DNA from: Gemmatimonadota bacterium
GTDB taxonomy: Bacteria > Gemmatimonadota > Gemmatimonadetes > Gemmatimonadales > Gemmatimonadaceae
Direction of reading: 5' to 3'
NCBI GenBank assembly: GCA_016719105.1
Contig: JADKAQ010000008.1
Location: 1 to 64,000, forward strand
Length of the DNA stretch: 64,000 bases
The translations under genes were made by a program, and so were the position numbers. Positions 26,367 through 34,739 of this stretch are shown here, piece by piece. Numbering within the stretch: position 1 is the stretch's first letter; every line of letters begins with the position of its first letter. Under the pieces are notes generated by a model, which saw only the letters and a program-made list of their open reading frames with translations, was not told the origin of the DNA and ran no database searches.

Positions 26367-27590
26367 CTACGGTTCGCGGAGTGCCCGGAGCAGCCGTTGC
26401 CCCGGGCGCCCCGTGACGGCGTGCCCGATGCGAAGCTGTTCCGCTTTCACCGCCTCGCGCGTGCGCACGGTGAGCACCCCGCTCGGGGCCCCGATGTCGT
26501 GCCCGCGCGAGGCGAGCAGGCGTTGCAGCTCACGACGGTCGGCGCGCGAGAGGCCGAGGTCGTCGGTGGGCCACGGTGTGACGAAGGGGGCGCCGCCACG
26601 CAGGCGGTCGGCGAGGTGGACGATGGCGAGCGTGTACGCCTCGGAGGCGTTGTAGCGATAGACGGCGCCGAAGTTTTCGCGGACCAGGAAGGCCGGGCCA
26701 TTCGGCCCTGCCGGCAGGTGCAACCCGGCCTTGGTCGCCGGCGACTGTCCCGCCCGCACGAGCGGCGCGCCGTCCACCCGCTGCACCCCGCGCGTATGCC
26801 AGACGCTCAGTGGACGCTGGATCTTGCGCCCCTCCCCGCGCCCCGAGAAGCCGGGGGGGAGGCGCACCTCCATCCCCCACGAGCCGCCGGACTGCCAGCG
26901 CGCGCGGCGCAGGTAGTTGGCCGCCGAGGCGAGCGCATCGCCAGGGGTGTGGAGGATGTCGCGCCGCCCATCGCCGTCGAAGTCGACGGCGAGCCACTCG
27001 AAGCTGCCGGGCATGAACTGCACCTGGCCAAAGGCGCCGGCCCACGAGCCCAGGAAGCGTGCGCCATCGACGTCGCCCTTCTGCACGATGCGCAAGGCGG
27101 CGAGGAACTCGCGGCTGAAGTATGCCTGCCGGCGCCCGTTGCAGCTGAGCGTGGCCAGCGAGCGCAGGACGTCGAAGCTCCCCATCCCGCGCCCGAAGTT
27201 GCTCTCGATCCCCCAGATGGCGGCGACGATGTGCGGGTCGACGCCGTAGCGCCGCTCGATGGTGTCGAACGTCGCGCGGTGCTCGCGCATCAGCCGTCGG
27301 CCATCGTCGATGCGCTCGTCGTCGACCATGACGGCGAGGTAGTCCCAGATGGGGAGCTTGAACTCGGGCTGTGCGTCGCGCTGCTCGATGATGCGTGTAT
27401 CGAGCGTGAGCCCCGTGACGTGGCGCGTCCACGTGCTGTCGGCGATGCGCCTGGCGCTCGGCGACGACCGCAGGGCCGAGAGGCAGCGCGCGAGCGAGTC
27501 CTGGGACGGGGCGGGCTGCGCGAACGCGAGGCGCGCCGCTCCCGCCAGCGTCAAGACGGCGAGCACGGCCGCGTGAGAGTGCCGTCGCAT
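26367..27590 (-). CDS. Lytic murein transglycosylase, MltB family
   Basis: 407 residues from ATG at 27590, with a signal peptide cleaved after LAFAQ. Cleaves peptidoglycan glycan strands in the periplasm, leaving 1,6-anhydro ends. The catalytic Glu is Glu129 in AAIWGIESNFGR. Other MltB signatures are the RYGVDPHIVAAIWG lead-in, SWAGAFGQVQFMPGS, DFDGDGRRDILHTPGDALAS and YNASEAYTLAIVHLADRL. The last 60 residues (LSRADRRELQRLLASRGHDIG to LRIGHAVTG) form a peptidoglycan-binding domain. No lipobox, so it is soluble or weakly bound, like the type with a C-terminal PG_binding_1 domain. It is the last gene of the long leftward series. Confidence 0.9.
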   Translation of the reverse strand: MRRHSHAAVLAVLTLAGAARLAFAQPAPSQDSLARCLSALRSSPSARRIADSTWTRHVTGLTLDTRIIEQRDAQPEFKLPIWDYLAVMVDDERIDDGRRLMREHRATFDTIERRYGVDPHIVAAIWGIESNFGRGMGSFDVLRSLATLSCNGRRQAYFSREFLAALRIVQKGDVDGARFLGSWAGAFGQVQFMPGSFEWLAVDFDGDGRRDILHTPGDALASAANYLRRARWQSGGSWGMEVRLPPGFSGRGEGRKIQRPLSVWHTRGVQRVDGAPLVRAGQSPATKAGLHLPAGPNGPAFLVRENFGAVYRYNASEAYTLAIVHLADRLRGGAPFVTPWPTDDLGLSRADRRELQRLLASRGHDIGAPSGVLTVRTREAVKAEQLRIGHAVTGRPGQRLLRALREP

Positions 27591-27646
27591 CCGCTATCGC
27601 ACTCCCGCGGCCGCCAACGCTCGCGGCGTCGTCACCGACGAGGCGA

Positions 27647-29083
27647 TCACGCGTCCAACCCTAACGACACGTACTGCACGTCGAGGTACTCGGCGATTCC
27701 CTGATGACCGCCCTCACGCCCCAGGCCGGAGAACTTGACCCCGCCAAACGGCGCCTGCGGCGTGGACGGGACGCCATCATTGACGCCGACGATCCCGTAG
27801 TCGAGCGCTTCGGAGACACGGAAGGCGCGCGAAAGGTCGCGAGTCCAGATGTAGGCGGCGAGACCGGCCGAGGTGTCATTCGCCGCACGCACGACCGCGT
27901 CGTCATCGGCAAAGGACAGGATGGGGGCGACGGGGCCGAAGGTCTCTTCCTCGAGGATGCGCATGCCGGGGGCGACGCCCGTGAGGACGGTGGGCGAGAA
28001 GAAGCGCCCGTTGAGGCGCGTCCCGCCGGTGACGATGCCAGCGCCGCGCACCAGCGCATCGGCCACGTGCGACTCGACCTTGGCCACCGCTGCCTCATCG
28101 ACCAGTGGCCCCACCTGCGTCGCGGGATCGAGCGGATCGCCTACGCGAAGCGCCTCGGTCGCCGTCGCCAGAAGGAAGGTGAACTCGTCCACGATGCTCC
28201 CGTGCACGTACACGCGGTTGGCGCAGACGCATGTTTGCCCCGCGTTGCGGAACTTGGAGGCGACCACCTCGCGCACCGCCGCATGCACGTCGGCATCGCC
28301 GAACACGATGAACGGCGCGTGCCCGCCCAGTTCGAGCGACATCCGCTTCATCGTTCGGGCCGCCTGCGCGTACAGCAGCATCCCGACCTCGGTGCTCCCG
28401 GTGAAGCTGATCTTCCGGATGCGCGCGTCGTCCATGAGGACGCGGGAGACAGGAATCGGATCGCGACAGGGGAGGATCTGCAGCGTCCCCGGCGGCCCGC
28501 CCGCCTCTTCCCAGAGCTTCCCCAGGTGCAACGCGGTGAGCGGCGACTGCTCGGCGGGCTTGATGACCATCGTGCAGCCGGCGGCGAGTGCCGGCGCCGC
28601 CTTTCGCGTGATCATCGCGGCCGGGAAGTTCCACGGCGTGACGGCGTACACCGGGCCAACGGGGCGCGCGTTGACGAGGAGCCGCTTGCGTGCGAACTGC
28701 GACGGGATCGTCTCGCCGTGCACGCGAATCGCCTCGCCGGCGTAGTAGCTCACGAAGCCGGCGGCGTATCGTGCCTCACCACGCGCTTCGGTGACCGGCT
28801 TCCCCATCTCGCGGGCCATCAGCTCGCCCAACCACGCCTCGTCGCGGAGGATGAGGTCGTTCCACCGGGTGAGGATGGCGGCGCGCTCGTACGCGGTCGT
28901 CTGACGCCACCCACCGAACGCTTCGACGCTGGCGTCGGCCGCGGCGCGTGCTTCCGCTTCCCCGCAGTCGGCGACGGCCGCCAGGTGCACGCCGGTGGCC
29001 GGGCTCACCACGTCGAACGTGGAGGAGGTGGAGCTCCAGCGCCCGGCGATGAAGGCCTGGGTGAGCGGCGTTCGGTCGGACAT
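27647..29083 (-). CDS. NAD(P)-dependent aldehyde dehydrogenase, succinate-semialdehyde type
   Basis: 478 residues from ATG at 29083. Oxidises an aldehyde, most likely a short semialdehyde, to the acid. Catalytic Cys285 in NAGQTCVCANR and general base Glu251 in LELGGHAPF are both present, with the coenzyme motif FTGSTEVG at 227-234 and the early PWNFP at 150-154. The sequence matches the GabD-like subgroup throughout (GRWSS, REMGKPVTEARGE, PFGGVKFSGLGREGG). It lies 54 bp downstream of the PLP-dependent decarboxylase gene and on the strand of two aminotransferases, so a product of transamination is the plausible substrate. Exact substrate cannot be read from sequence. Confidence 0.9.
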   Translation of the reverse strand: MSDRTPLTQAFIAGRWSSTSSTFDVVSPATGVHLAAVADCGEAEARAAADASVEAFGGWRQTTAYERAAILTRWNDLILRDEAWLGELMAREMGKPVTEARGEARYAAGFVSYYAGEAIRVHGETIPSQFARKRLLVNARPVGPVYAVTPWNFPAAMITRKAAPALAAGCTMVIKPAEQSPLTALHLGKLWEEAGGPPGTLQILPCRDPIPVSRVLMDDARIRKISFTGSTEVGMLLYAQAARTMKRMSLELGGHAPFIVFGDADVHAAVREVVASKFRNAGQTCVCANRVYVHGSIVDEFTFLLATATEALRVGDPLDPATQVGPLVDEAAVAKVESHVADALVRGAGIVTGGTRLNGRFFSPTVLTGVAPGMRILEEETFGPVAPILSFADDDAVVRAANDTSAGLAAYIWTRDLSRAFRVSEALDYGIVGVNDGVPSTPQAPFGGVKFSGLGREGGHQGIAEYLDVQYVSLGLDA

Positions 29084-29137
29084 GTCAGCGCCTCGCGACG
29101 GGGATACGACGGTGGATGATGTGCACCTGACGGGGAG

Positions 29138-30577
29138 TCAGGACACGAGCTCGGCGGCGCTCTGGGCCGCGGCCTCGCGCATGATCCCCCACAACCTCTC
29201 GACGTGCGCGCGCTCGGTCACCTCGCTCCCGATGGACACGCGCACCACCCACTGCCCATCGAGGATAGCCGGGGTGAGATAGGCCTGTCCCGCGCGATTG
29301 ATCGCGTCGCACCAGCGCTGCGTGTGGGCGTCGAGCGCCGCGCCCTCCACTCCGGACGGCGTGTGCCGCACACACAGCGTCTGCAACGGGACCGGGGCCA
29401 GCACGCTCCACCCGGGCGCCGCCCGCAGCTGCGCGGCCAACCACTGCGCGTTGTCGAGGTCGCGACGCAGGCGCGCCTGCAGCCCGTGTACCCCCTGCTC
29501 CCGCACCAGGAACCAGAACTTGAGCGCGCGGAAGCGGCGCCCGAGCGGGATCCCCCAGTCGCGATAGTTGCGCACCTGCTCATCGACGGCCGAGCGAAGG
29601 TAGCTGGGGTTGGTCGACATCACGCGCACGAGGAGGTCGCTGTCGCGCACCAGGTGCATCGTGCAGTCGAAGGCGACGCCCAGCCACTTGTGCACGTTTA
29701 CCACCACCGAGTCGGCCCCCTCGATGCCCTCCCACATCCAGCGGCACTCGGGGAGGATCATCGCCGAACCGCCCATGGCGGCGTCGACGTGGACAAACAG
29801 GCCGTAGCGTTGCGCGACCTCGACGATTGCCGCGACCGGATCGAGCGCGGTCGACGTCGTCGTGCCGGTCGTCGCCACCACCGCGCACGGCGTGCGCCCC
29901 TCCGCCAGGTCGGCGGCAATCGCCGCCTCGAGCGCGTCGGCGCGCATGGCGTACGTGTCGTCGGTGGCCACGTGGCGCACGAAGTCACGCCCGAAGCCGG
30001 CCAGGAGCGCTGCCTTGTCCACCGAGCTGTGCGCGTACTGCGAGGTATAGACGACGAGCGGCGACTCCACCTGCTGCAACCCGCCGCGCCCTAACGAGAA
30101 GTTGGTGGCACGCTCGCGGGCGCAGATGAGGGCGAGCAACGTCGTGGTCGACGCCGTGTCCTGGATGACGCCCTGCCAGGCTGGCGACAGCCCGACCATC
30201 TGCCGCAGCCAGTCGGTCGCGACCTCCTCGACCTCGGTGAGCGCCGGGCTCGACTGCCACGAGAGCCCGAGCACGCCGAGCCCCGTGCTGAGCAGGTCAC
30301 CGAGTACCGAGGCGAGCGAGGAGTTGGCGGGGAAGTAGCCGTGGAAGTTGGGGTGCTGCCAGAGCGTGAGCCCTGGGACGACGATTCGGTCGACGTCGCG
30401 CAGCATCGCCTCCCACGGTTCGCCCTCGTCAGGCGGCGCGGCGGGGATGGCACGGCGCACCTCACCCGGCGCGGTCTTCGCCATGATGGGGTGCGAGCCG
30501 TCGTAGACGCGCGTCCGGTAGTCGGCGAGCCAGTCGATGAGCTGGTGACCGGCGGCGCGGAATTCCTCTGGGGTCAT
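29138..30577 (-). CDS. PLP-dependent amino acid decarboxylase (group II, aromatic-type)
   Basis: 479 residues from ATG at 30577. The cofactor Lys is Lys297 in VNVHKWLGV, with His183 in YAHSSVDKAALLAG stacking on the ring, Asp265 in HVDAAMGG contacting its nitrogen, and the TASTTTLLAL loop. These are the marks of the aromatic-L-amino-acid/tyrosine/histidine decarboxylase family. The N-terminal dimer segment FRAAGHQLIDWLADY and PGLTLWQHPNFHGYFPAN are also typical. It would turn an aromatic amino acid into an amine plus CO2, although some relatives act on glutamate or on aldehyde formation. Neighbouring dehydrogenase and transaminases suggest amine metabolism. The frame stays open to 30769, but upstream residues are low-complexity and lie over the Rieske gene. 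Confidence 0.9.
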   Translation of the reverse strand: MTPEEFRAAGHQLIDWLADYRTRVYDGSHPIMAKTAPGEVRRAIPAAPPDEGEPWEAMLRDVDRIVVPGLTLWQHPNFHGYFPANSSLASVLGDLLSTGLGVLGLSWQSSPALTEVEEVATDWLRQMVGLSPAWQGVIQDTASTTTLLALICARERATNFSLGRGGLQQVESPLVVYTSQYAHSSVDKAALLAGFGRDFVRHVATDDTYAMRADALEAAIAADLAEGRTPCAVVATTGTTTSTALDPVAAIVEVAQRYGLFVHVDAAMGGSAMILPECRWMWEGIEGADSVVVNVHKWLGVAFDCTMHLVRDSDLLVRVMSTNPSYLRSAVDEQVRNYRDWGIPLGRRFRALKFWFLVREQGVHGLQARLRRDLDNAQWLAAQLRAAPGWSVLAPVPLQTLCVRHTPSGVEGAALDAHTQRWCDAINRAGQAYLTPAILDGQWVVRVSIGSEVTERAHVERLWGIMREAAAQSAAELVS

Positions 30578-30692
30578 GCGAGAGCGGGGGCTGGGGCGGC
30601 GGGACGTGCCGCAACAAGATACGCCGCACCCCCTCCGGATGCGGCGTCCTGATCGCGAACCCCCGGCGCGCGACGCGCAGCCGCGCGTCCAC

Positions 30693-31223
30693 TCAACCGA
30701 TCGTGAGCGTCCCCGTCGCGGCGTCGTACGTGGTGGTGTAGCTGCGCAGGCTCGAGGTGCGCTGTCCACTCTGCCACGTGCCGGTCGTGCCGAACTTGGC
30801 GCCGTGGCGCGAGCAGGTGAAGCCCGTGCTGGTGCTGGTCACGAGCGCCCCTTCGTGCGGACAGACGCGGGAGAGCGCGATGAAGGTGTCGGTCCCGGTG
30901 CGGACGATGGCGAGTGGTGCACCATTGAGCGTCACGAGGGCGACCCCTCCAACCGAGGAGAGCGTGGAATAGTCGGCGATCTTGATGCTCGAGCCGACGG
31001 TGGTGGGCGCGTTGCTGGTGATCGCATCGCCACCGCAGGCAGCGAGGGCGAGCGCGGCCGCCGCCAGCATCGACTGCGTGAGGAAGCCACGCCGGTCCAG
31101 GCGCGCCGCTTCGGCGCCCAGGAAGGCGAGCCCCTCGCGCACCGTCTCGTGCGCGCAGCGCCCGCCGCACTCCTCGCTCGCGTGTGCGGGCGTCGTGCTC
31201 GTGGTGATGATGGGGTCGTTCAT
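30693..31223 (-). CDS. Tat-exported Rieske [2Fe-2S] lipoprotein
   Basis: 176 residues from ATG at 31223. Carries electrons through a Rieske cluster whose ligands are visible: Cys121 and His123 in CPHEG, and Cys137 and His140 in CSRHGAKF. A twin-arginine-type signal, DRRGFL at 43-48 and then an Ala/Leu core, ends in LAAC, so Cys63 could be lipidated. This puts the folded cluster on the outer face of the inner membrane. The N-terminal 42 residues contain three more Cys/His (EECGGRCAH) and extend further than in most Tat leaders. It follows two four-helix membrane proteins on the same strand (gaps of 70 and 27 bp), which suggests a small redox complex. Confidence 0.9.
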   Translation of the reverse strand: MNDPIITTSTTPAHASEECGGRCAHETVREGLAFLGAEAARLDRRGFLTQSMLAAAALALAACGGDAITSNAPTTVGSSIKIADYSTLSSVGGVALVTLNGAPLAIVRTGTDTFIALSRVCPHEGALVTSTSTGFTCSRHGAKFGTTGTWQSGQRTSSLRSYTTTYDAATGTLTIG

Positions 31224-31293
31224 GGCGGCGTCTCCGTGGTGCCTGGTGTGTCGTGTGGTGTGGTATGGGGTGTCGTACGTCGTCTGGCGCTCG

Positions 31294-31806
31294 TCAGGCC
31301 ATGTTCACCAGCGCCGTCCCAAGGACGAGCGTAGCGATCCAGAGTGCGATGCTCGTCCAGGCGCTCGCGCGCATCCGTCGCCACAGCGACTGCGCGACGG
31401 TGGGCGCGAGCGCGGAGTCGCGACGCAGCGCCCCCTCGGTGCGCGTCATGACGACGCCGTTCACGAGGAGGAGGACGATGAAGCCGAACTTGATCCAGTA
31501 CACCGGCGACACGATGTAGGTCTCGAGGTCCGCGGCGGTGAGGGCGACGCCGCTGACGAACAGGACCGTGAGCGCCCCCAGCACCGGGCGATGCACGGCG
31601 CCCAGCTCGGCGAGCTGCCGCTGCCGGTCGTCAGGCGCCGTATTCCCGACACGCAGCGTGCTGCGATCGGCGGCGATCGCCAGTCCACCGCCGACGAGCA
31701 ACGCCGTCAGGTGCAGGGCGATGACCGAGGTGGAGAGCAGCGTGGAGTTCTCAAATACTGTCTGCCAGGGGGCCACGACCTCCACGGCGCGTTCGAGCAT
31801 GGACAT
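31294..31806 (-). CDS. Four-helix membrane protein with intramembrane histidines
   Basis: 170 residues from ATG at 31806. Four hydrophobic helices at about 23-46, 73-93, 103-120 and 150-168. His32 sits inside helix 1 (ALHLTALLVGG) and His72 at the entrance of helix 2 (GAVHRPVLGAL), positions that could ligate a heme as in small b-type cytochromes, but this is inference. The loop between helices 1 and 2 is polar. It lies between another four-helix His-bearing protein and the Rieske lipoprotein gene. I do not recognise a named family; an electron-transfer membrane partner is the working idea. Confidence 0.65.
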   Translation of the reverse strand: MSMLERAVEVVAPWQTVFENSTLLSTSVIALHLTALLVGGGLAIAADRSTLRVGNTAPDDRQRQLAELGAVHRPVLGALTVLFVSGVALTAADLETYIVSPVYWIKFGFIVLLLVNGVVMTRTEGALRRDSALAPTVAQSLWRRMRASAWTSIALWIATLVLGTALVNMA

Positions 31807-31833
31807 TGGCCGTCTCCGCGTGCGTGCGAGGGG

Positions 31834-32409
31834 TCAGTCCTTCCAGAACCACATGATCGCCGTCCCGATGGTGGCGATCCCCATCGAGCCGATGGCCACG
31901 TTGCGGTGCGTGAGCGCCTTGTCGTGCGAACCGCTCGCGGAGTTGGCGAGCACGCCGGTGGCGACGAAGCCCGCATCGGCGGCAAGCATCAGGACGGTGT
32001 GCACCGTACGGCGCGTACGGCCATTCTCATCGTTGCGCCCCTCCCACCAGTTCCAGACGCCGGTGATGGTGTTCACGCCGAAGAGCGTCGCCACGGCGCC
32101 GGCCACCACCGCATGCTGGTTGCGCGTGGTCGAACTCGAGTGGTCGAGCAGCCGCTGCCCCAGGATGTACTCCGCGCCCAACAGCGGGAGCATGGTGTAG
32201 CTCGCGACGCGGTGGATCGTGAGGCGCGTCGCGTACGCGTCGCTGTATTCCACCGCCACTCGGCGCGGGCGCGTGGTGTCGGCCGGAAGACCGGACGGGA
32301 GCGCAAACGGCGAGGCGAGGCGACGAGGGCCAACCGGGTCCCCTGCCGGACGCGCAGACGATTCGAGCGAACCAGAAAAGACGACGGCTGCAAGGAGGAG
32401 TGAGAGCAT
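31834..32409 (-). CDS. Membrane protein with four helices each headed by a histidine
   Basis: 191 residues from ATG at 32409. A signal-like N terminus is followed by a Pro-rich region and four hydrophobic segments. Each begins next to a His: His66 (LTIHRVASYTM), His99 (NQHAVVAGAV), His137 (RTVHTVLMLA) and His168 (THRNVAIGSM). Four histidines in register at helix starts is the pattern of bis-heme cytochrome b-like bundles. A conserved-looking WNWWEGRND lies in the middle loop. It is the first gene of a three-gene leftward set ending with the Rieske protein. Heme binding is inference, and no family name is assigned. Confidence 0.65.
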   Translation of the reverse strand: MLSLLLAAVVFSGSLESSARPAGDPVGPRRLASPFALPSGLPADTTRPRRVAVEYSDAYATRLTIHRVASYTMLPLLGAEYILGQRLLDHSSSTTRNQHAVVAGAVATLFGVNTITGVWNWWEGRNDENGRTRRTVHTVLMLAADAGFVATGVLANSASGSHDKALTHRNVAIGSMGIATIGTAIMWFWKD

Positions 32410-32609
32410 CCAGCGATCCGGTGGTGATGTGCACTACACAGTTCATGAACGGCGTGTCGCGCGCTCCGCCGTTCGCCGTAGTGACAACACGCGCCCGCGG
32501 GCGCCGCCCTGACAACGCACCATGGTCGCCTCAGCCGAACAGGCGCCGCTGCGTCCCTTCTTTGTGAGGACCTAGCACGTGCGCAACGGCACGTGGCGCG
32601 CGACGGCCG

Positions 32610-33764
32610 CTACCTGCGCAGTCGGTTGTACTTTCGCAGGGCGGCTTGCAGCTGGTCGTGCGGGAGAGCGTACACCGTCCCGCCGGCGCCGGTCATCGTC
32701 TCCGCCGCAACCAGCGCGTTCACGATCGCCTCCTCCACCGCCTCGATCGTCGCCACGAAGAAGGGGCTGAGATCGTTGTTGGGGAGCCACGACAGCGGCG
32801 TCTCGCCGGTGGACGCCGCCGCACCAGGATTGGCCGTCGAAAAGGCGATGAAGATGTCGCCCGACCCGTTGGATGCGGTGCCGCCGAGGCGCGCGATCCC
32901 CATGGGGACGCGCCGCGCGAGGCGCTCGAGCTGGTGTGGGAGGAGCGGGGCATCGGTGGCGACCACCACGATGATCGATCCATCGCGATCGGCCGGCGGC
33001 GTTCCGTCAGCTGCACCGCCGTCGCGCCGCTCGCGCCCGGCCCCTGTCACCTCTCGCCCCACCGGCACGCCGGCAATGGTCAGCGCCTCGCGCGTCCCGT
33101 AGTTGGCCTGCACCAGCACGCCTAACGTGTAGCGTTCACCCACTCGGCGCGACGCAGTGCCGATCCCTCCCTTGAAGCCGTGCGCCACCATCCCGGTCCC
33201 ACCGCCGACGTTGCCTTCGCGCACGGCACCGCCACGCGCCGAGTCGAGGGCGGCGAAGGCGTGTGCCTTGGTGACCCGTTGGGCCGCGGCGTCGTTGAGG
33301 AACGCATCCGACGTCTCACCGACCACCGGCTGGTGCCACGGGATCTCCTGTCGCACCACCTCCGCGAACCAGGAGTTCACCGCATCGCGCACGACGCCCA
33401 CCGAGTAGGTGTTGGTGATCATCACCGGACCGCCCAGGATCCCCCCTTCCACGACCCACGGCGCCCCCGTCATCTCACCGAAGCCATTGCCGGCGAACCA
33501 GCCGGCGAATACCGGGGCCCATTGCTTGCCGCGCGGGAGCACCGCGGTGACGCCGGTGCGTACGCTGGTCTTTCCCTCGCCAACGACGAGCGTGAGGTGA
33601 CCAACTTCGACGCCGGCAACGTCGGTGATGGCATTGTGCGGCCCCGGCGTTCCATCAAAGGGGACGCCGAGGTCGCGCGCGCGCGGGCGCGCCTGCGCAG
33701 TGGCTGGCGTGGCGGCGAGCACGCACAGCATGAGCATCGCCGACAGGTGCACCGGTCCTCGCAT
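32610..33764 (-). CDS. P1-family (DmpA/BapA-type) aminopeptidase, exported
   Basis: 384 residues from ATG at 33764, chosen over 33782 because AGGAGG lies six bases upstream. A signal peptide ends near ATAQA. Enzymes of this N-terminal-nucleophile family self-cleave to expose a Ser or Thr and remove N-terminal residues, including D- and beta-amino acids, from peptides. The cleavage site is probably Gly262-Ser263 in RDGSIIVVVATDAPL. Other family marks are DVAGVEVGH, GVTAVLPRG, NTYSVGVVRDAV and GNVGGGTGM. A periplasmic location next to aminotransferase and CoA-transferase genes fits a role in supplying unusual amino acids. It starts 115 bp after the CoA-transferase B stop. Confidence 0.85.
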   Translation of the reverse strand: MRGPVHLSAMLMLCVLAATPATAQARPRARDLGVPFDGTPGPHNAITDVAGVEVGHLTLVVGEGKTSVRTGVTAVLPRGKQWAPVFAGWFAGNGFGEMTGAPWVVEGGILGGPVMITNTYSVGVVRDAVNSWFAEVVRQEIPWHQPVVGETSDAFLNDAAAQRVTKAHAFAALDSARGGAVREGNVGGGTGMVAHGFKGGIGTASRRVGERYTLGVLVQANYGTREALTIAGVPVGREVTGAGRERRDGGAADGTPPADRDGSIIVVVATDAPLLPHQLERLARRVPMGIARLGGTASNGSGDIFIAFSTANPGAAASTGETPLSWLPNNDLSPFFVATIEAVEEAIVNALVAAETMTGAGGTVYALPHDQLQAALRKYNRLRR

Positions 33765-33878
33765 CGCGCCCCTCCTGGTCATCGCATCACCGCCTCACCG
33801 CGCAGGCGCACTCAGGCGAACCCAGGCGGCGCGTACGGCGTCGAGCCGCGCGAACACCGGGTCGCGCTCGCGCGCGCG

Positions 33879-34739
33879 TCAGCCCAGAAACAGTCGCTGC
33901 GGATCCAGCGTCTCGCGCAGCAGCCGCAGCTCATGTTCGCTCGGCCCCACCACCTCGTCCAGCGCCTCACGCACCGCCAGCTCCCACCCCACGCCGCGTC
34001 GCACGTCGTCCACGCTCACGCCGGGATAGAGCGCCGCCAGCTCCAGCTCACCCGTCGACGCGTTGGCGGCGAGGATCGCCTTGTCGGTGATCACCCGCGT
34101 CGGCCCAGCACCCGGCATCCCGAGCTCTCGCCGCGTGCCGCCGCGCGCCCGATGCCCTGGCGAGGTGATGAAGTCGACCTGCGCCGGGAAGGCGCGTGGG
34201 TTGAGGCGTGCGATGATGAGCGTGCGCCGCGCATGAATCGCGATCTCCGCCGCCCCGCCGCTCCCCGGCAGCCGCACCTTGGGTGAGGCGTAATCGCCGA
34301 TGACCGTGGTGTTGATGTTCCCCCACCGATCGACCTGCGCCCCGCCCAGGAAGCCGACCTCGATGCGCCCGTTCTGCAGGAAGAGCTGGAAGACATCGGC
34401 CATGCCGCAGATCATGAGCGAACCGGTGACCAACGACGGATCGCCGACGGAGACCGGCAGTCGTTCGGGCTGCGCCCCGATCGCCCCCGATTCGTAGATC
34501 AGCGTGAGGCGTGGTGCGTGGGTCGCGCGGGCCAGGTTGCACGCCAGGTTCGGGAGCCCGATCCCGACGAAGACCACCTCCCCGTCGCGCAGCTCGCGCG
34601 CCGCGACGCACGCCATGAGCTCGGCGTTGGAGTACGACAACGATGAGGTCGAGTCGGGAGCAGCCGTCGAATCCGCGCCGCGTAGCGGCGCACTCCCGTC
34701 TCCCGTCTCCCGTCTCCCGTCCCGCCCTTCAGTACCCAT
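33879..34739 (-). CDS. CoA-transferase subunit B (family I, GctB/IpdB-like)
   Basis: 286 residues from ATG at 34739, which overlaps the subunit A stop by 11 bp. Together with subunit A it would move CoA between carboxylic acids. The family catalytic Glu is kept as Glu83 in LIYESGAIGAQ, which argues for true CoA transfer rather than the hydratase-type role of IpdB. Other marks are VFVGIGLPNLACNLAR, LGGAQVDRWGNINTTVIG and RVITDKAILAAN. Family proteins normally start near SYSNAELMACVAARE (residue 35). The 34 residues before it are polar and encoded partly by a heptanucleotide repeat, so a TTG near 34637 may be the original start. Confidence 0.85.
   Translation of the reverse strand: MGTEGRDGRRETGDGSAPLRGADSTAAPDSTSSLSYSNAELMACVAARELRDGEVVFVGIGLPNLACNLARATHAPRLTLIYESGAIGAQPERLPVSVGDPSLVTGSLMICGMADVFQLFLQNGRIEVGFLGGAQVDRWGNINTTVIGDYASPKVRLPGSGGAAEIAIHARRTLIIARLNPRAFPAQVDFITSPGHRARGGTRRELGMPGAGPTRVITDKAILAANASTGELELAALYPGVSVDDVRRGVGWELAVREALDEVVGPSEHELRLLRETLDPQRLFLG
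34693..34721. repeat. Heptanucleotide tandem repeat CTCCCGT, four copies
   Basis: Four head-to-tail CTCCCGT units (ACGGGAG on the coding strand) within the 5' end of the CoA-transferase B gene. It resembles the CTTCCCGT octamers at 7115-7154 with one base less. In frame it encodes GRDGRRETGDG, a tract of no domain character. Confidence 0.8.

Noticed and set aside
30578..30769. N-terminal extension of the decarboxylase
   Set aside because: The frame is open but overlaps the Rieske gene end and lacks family sequence; ATG at 30577 matches the usual decarboxylase start.
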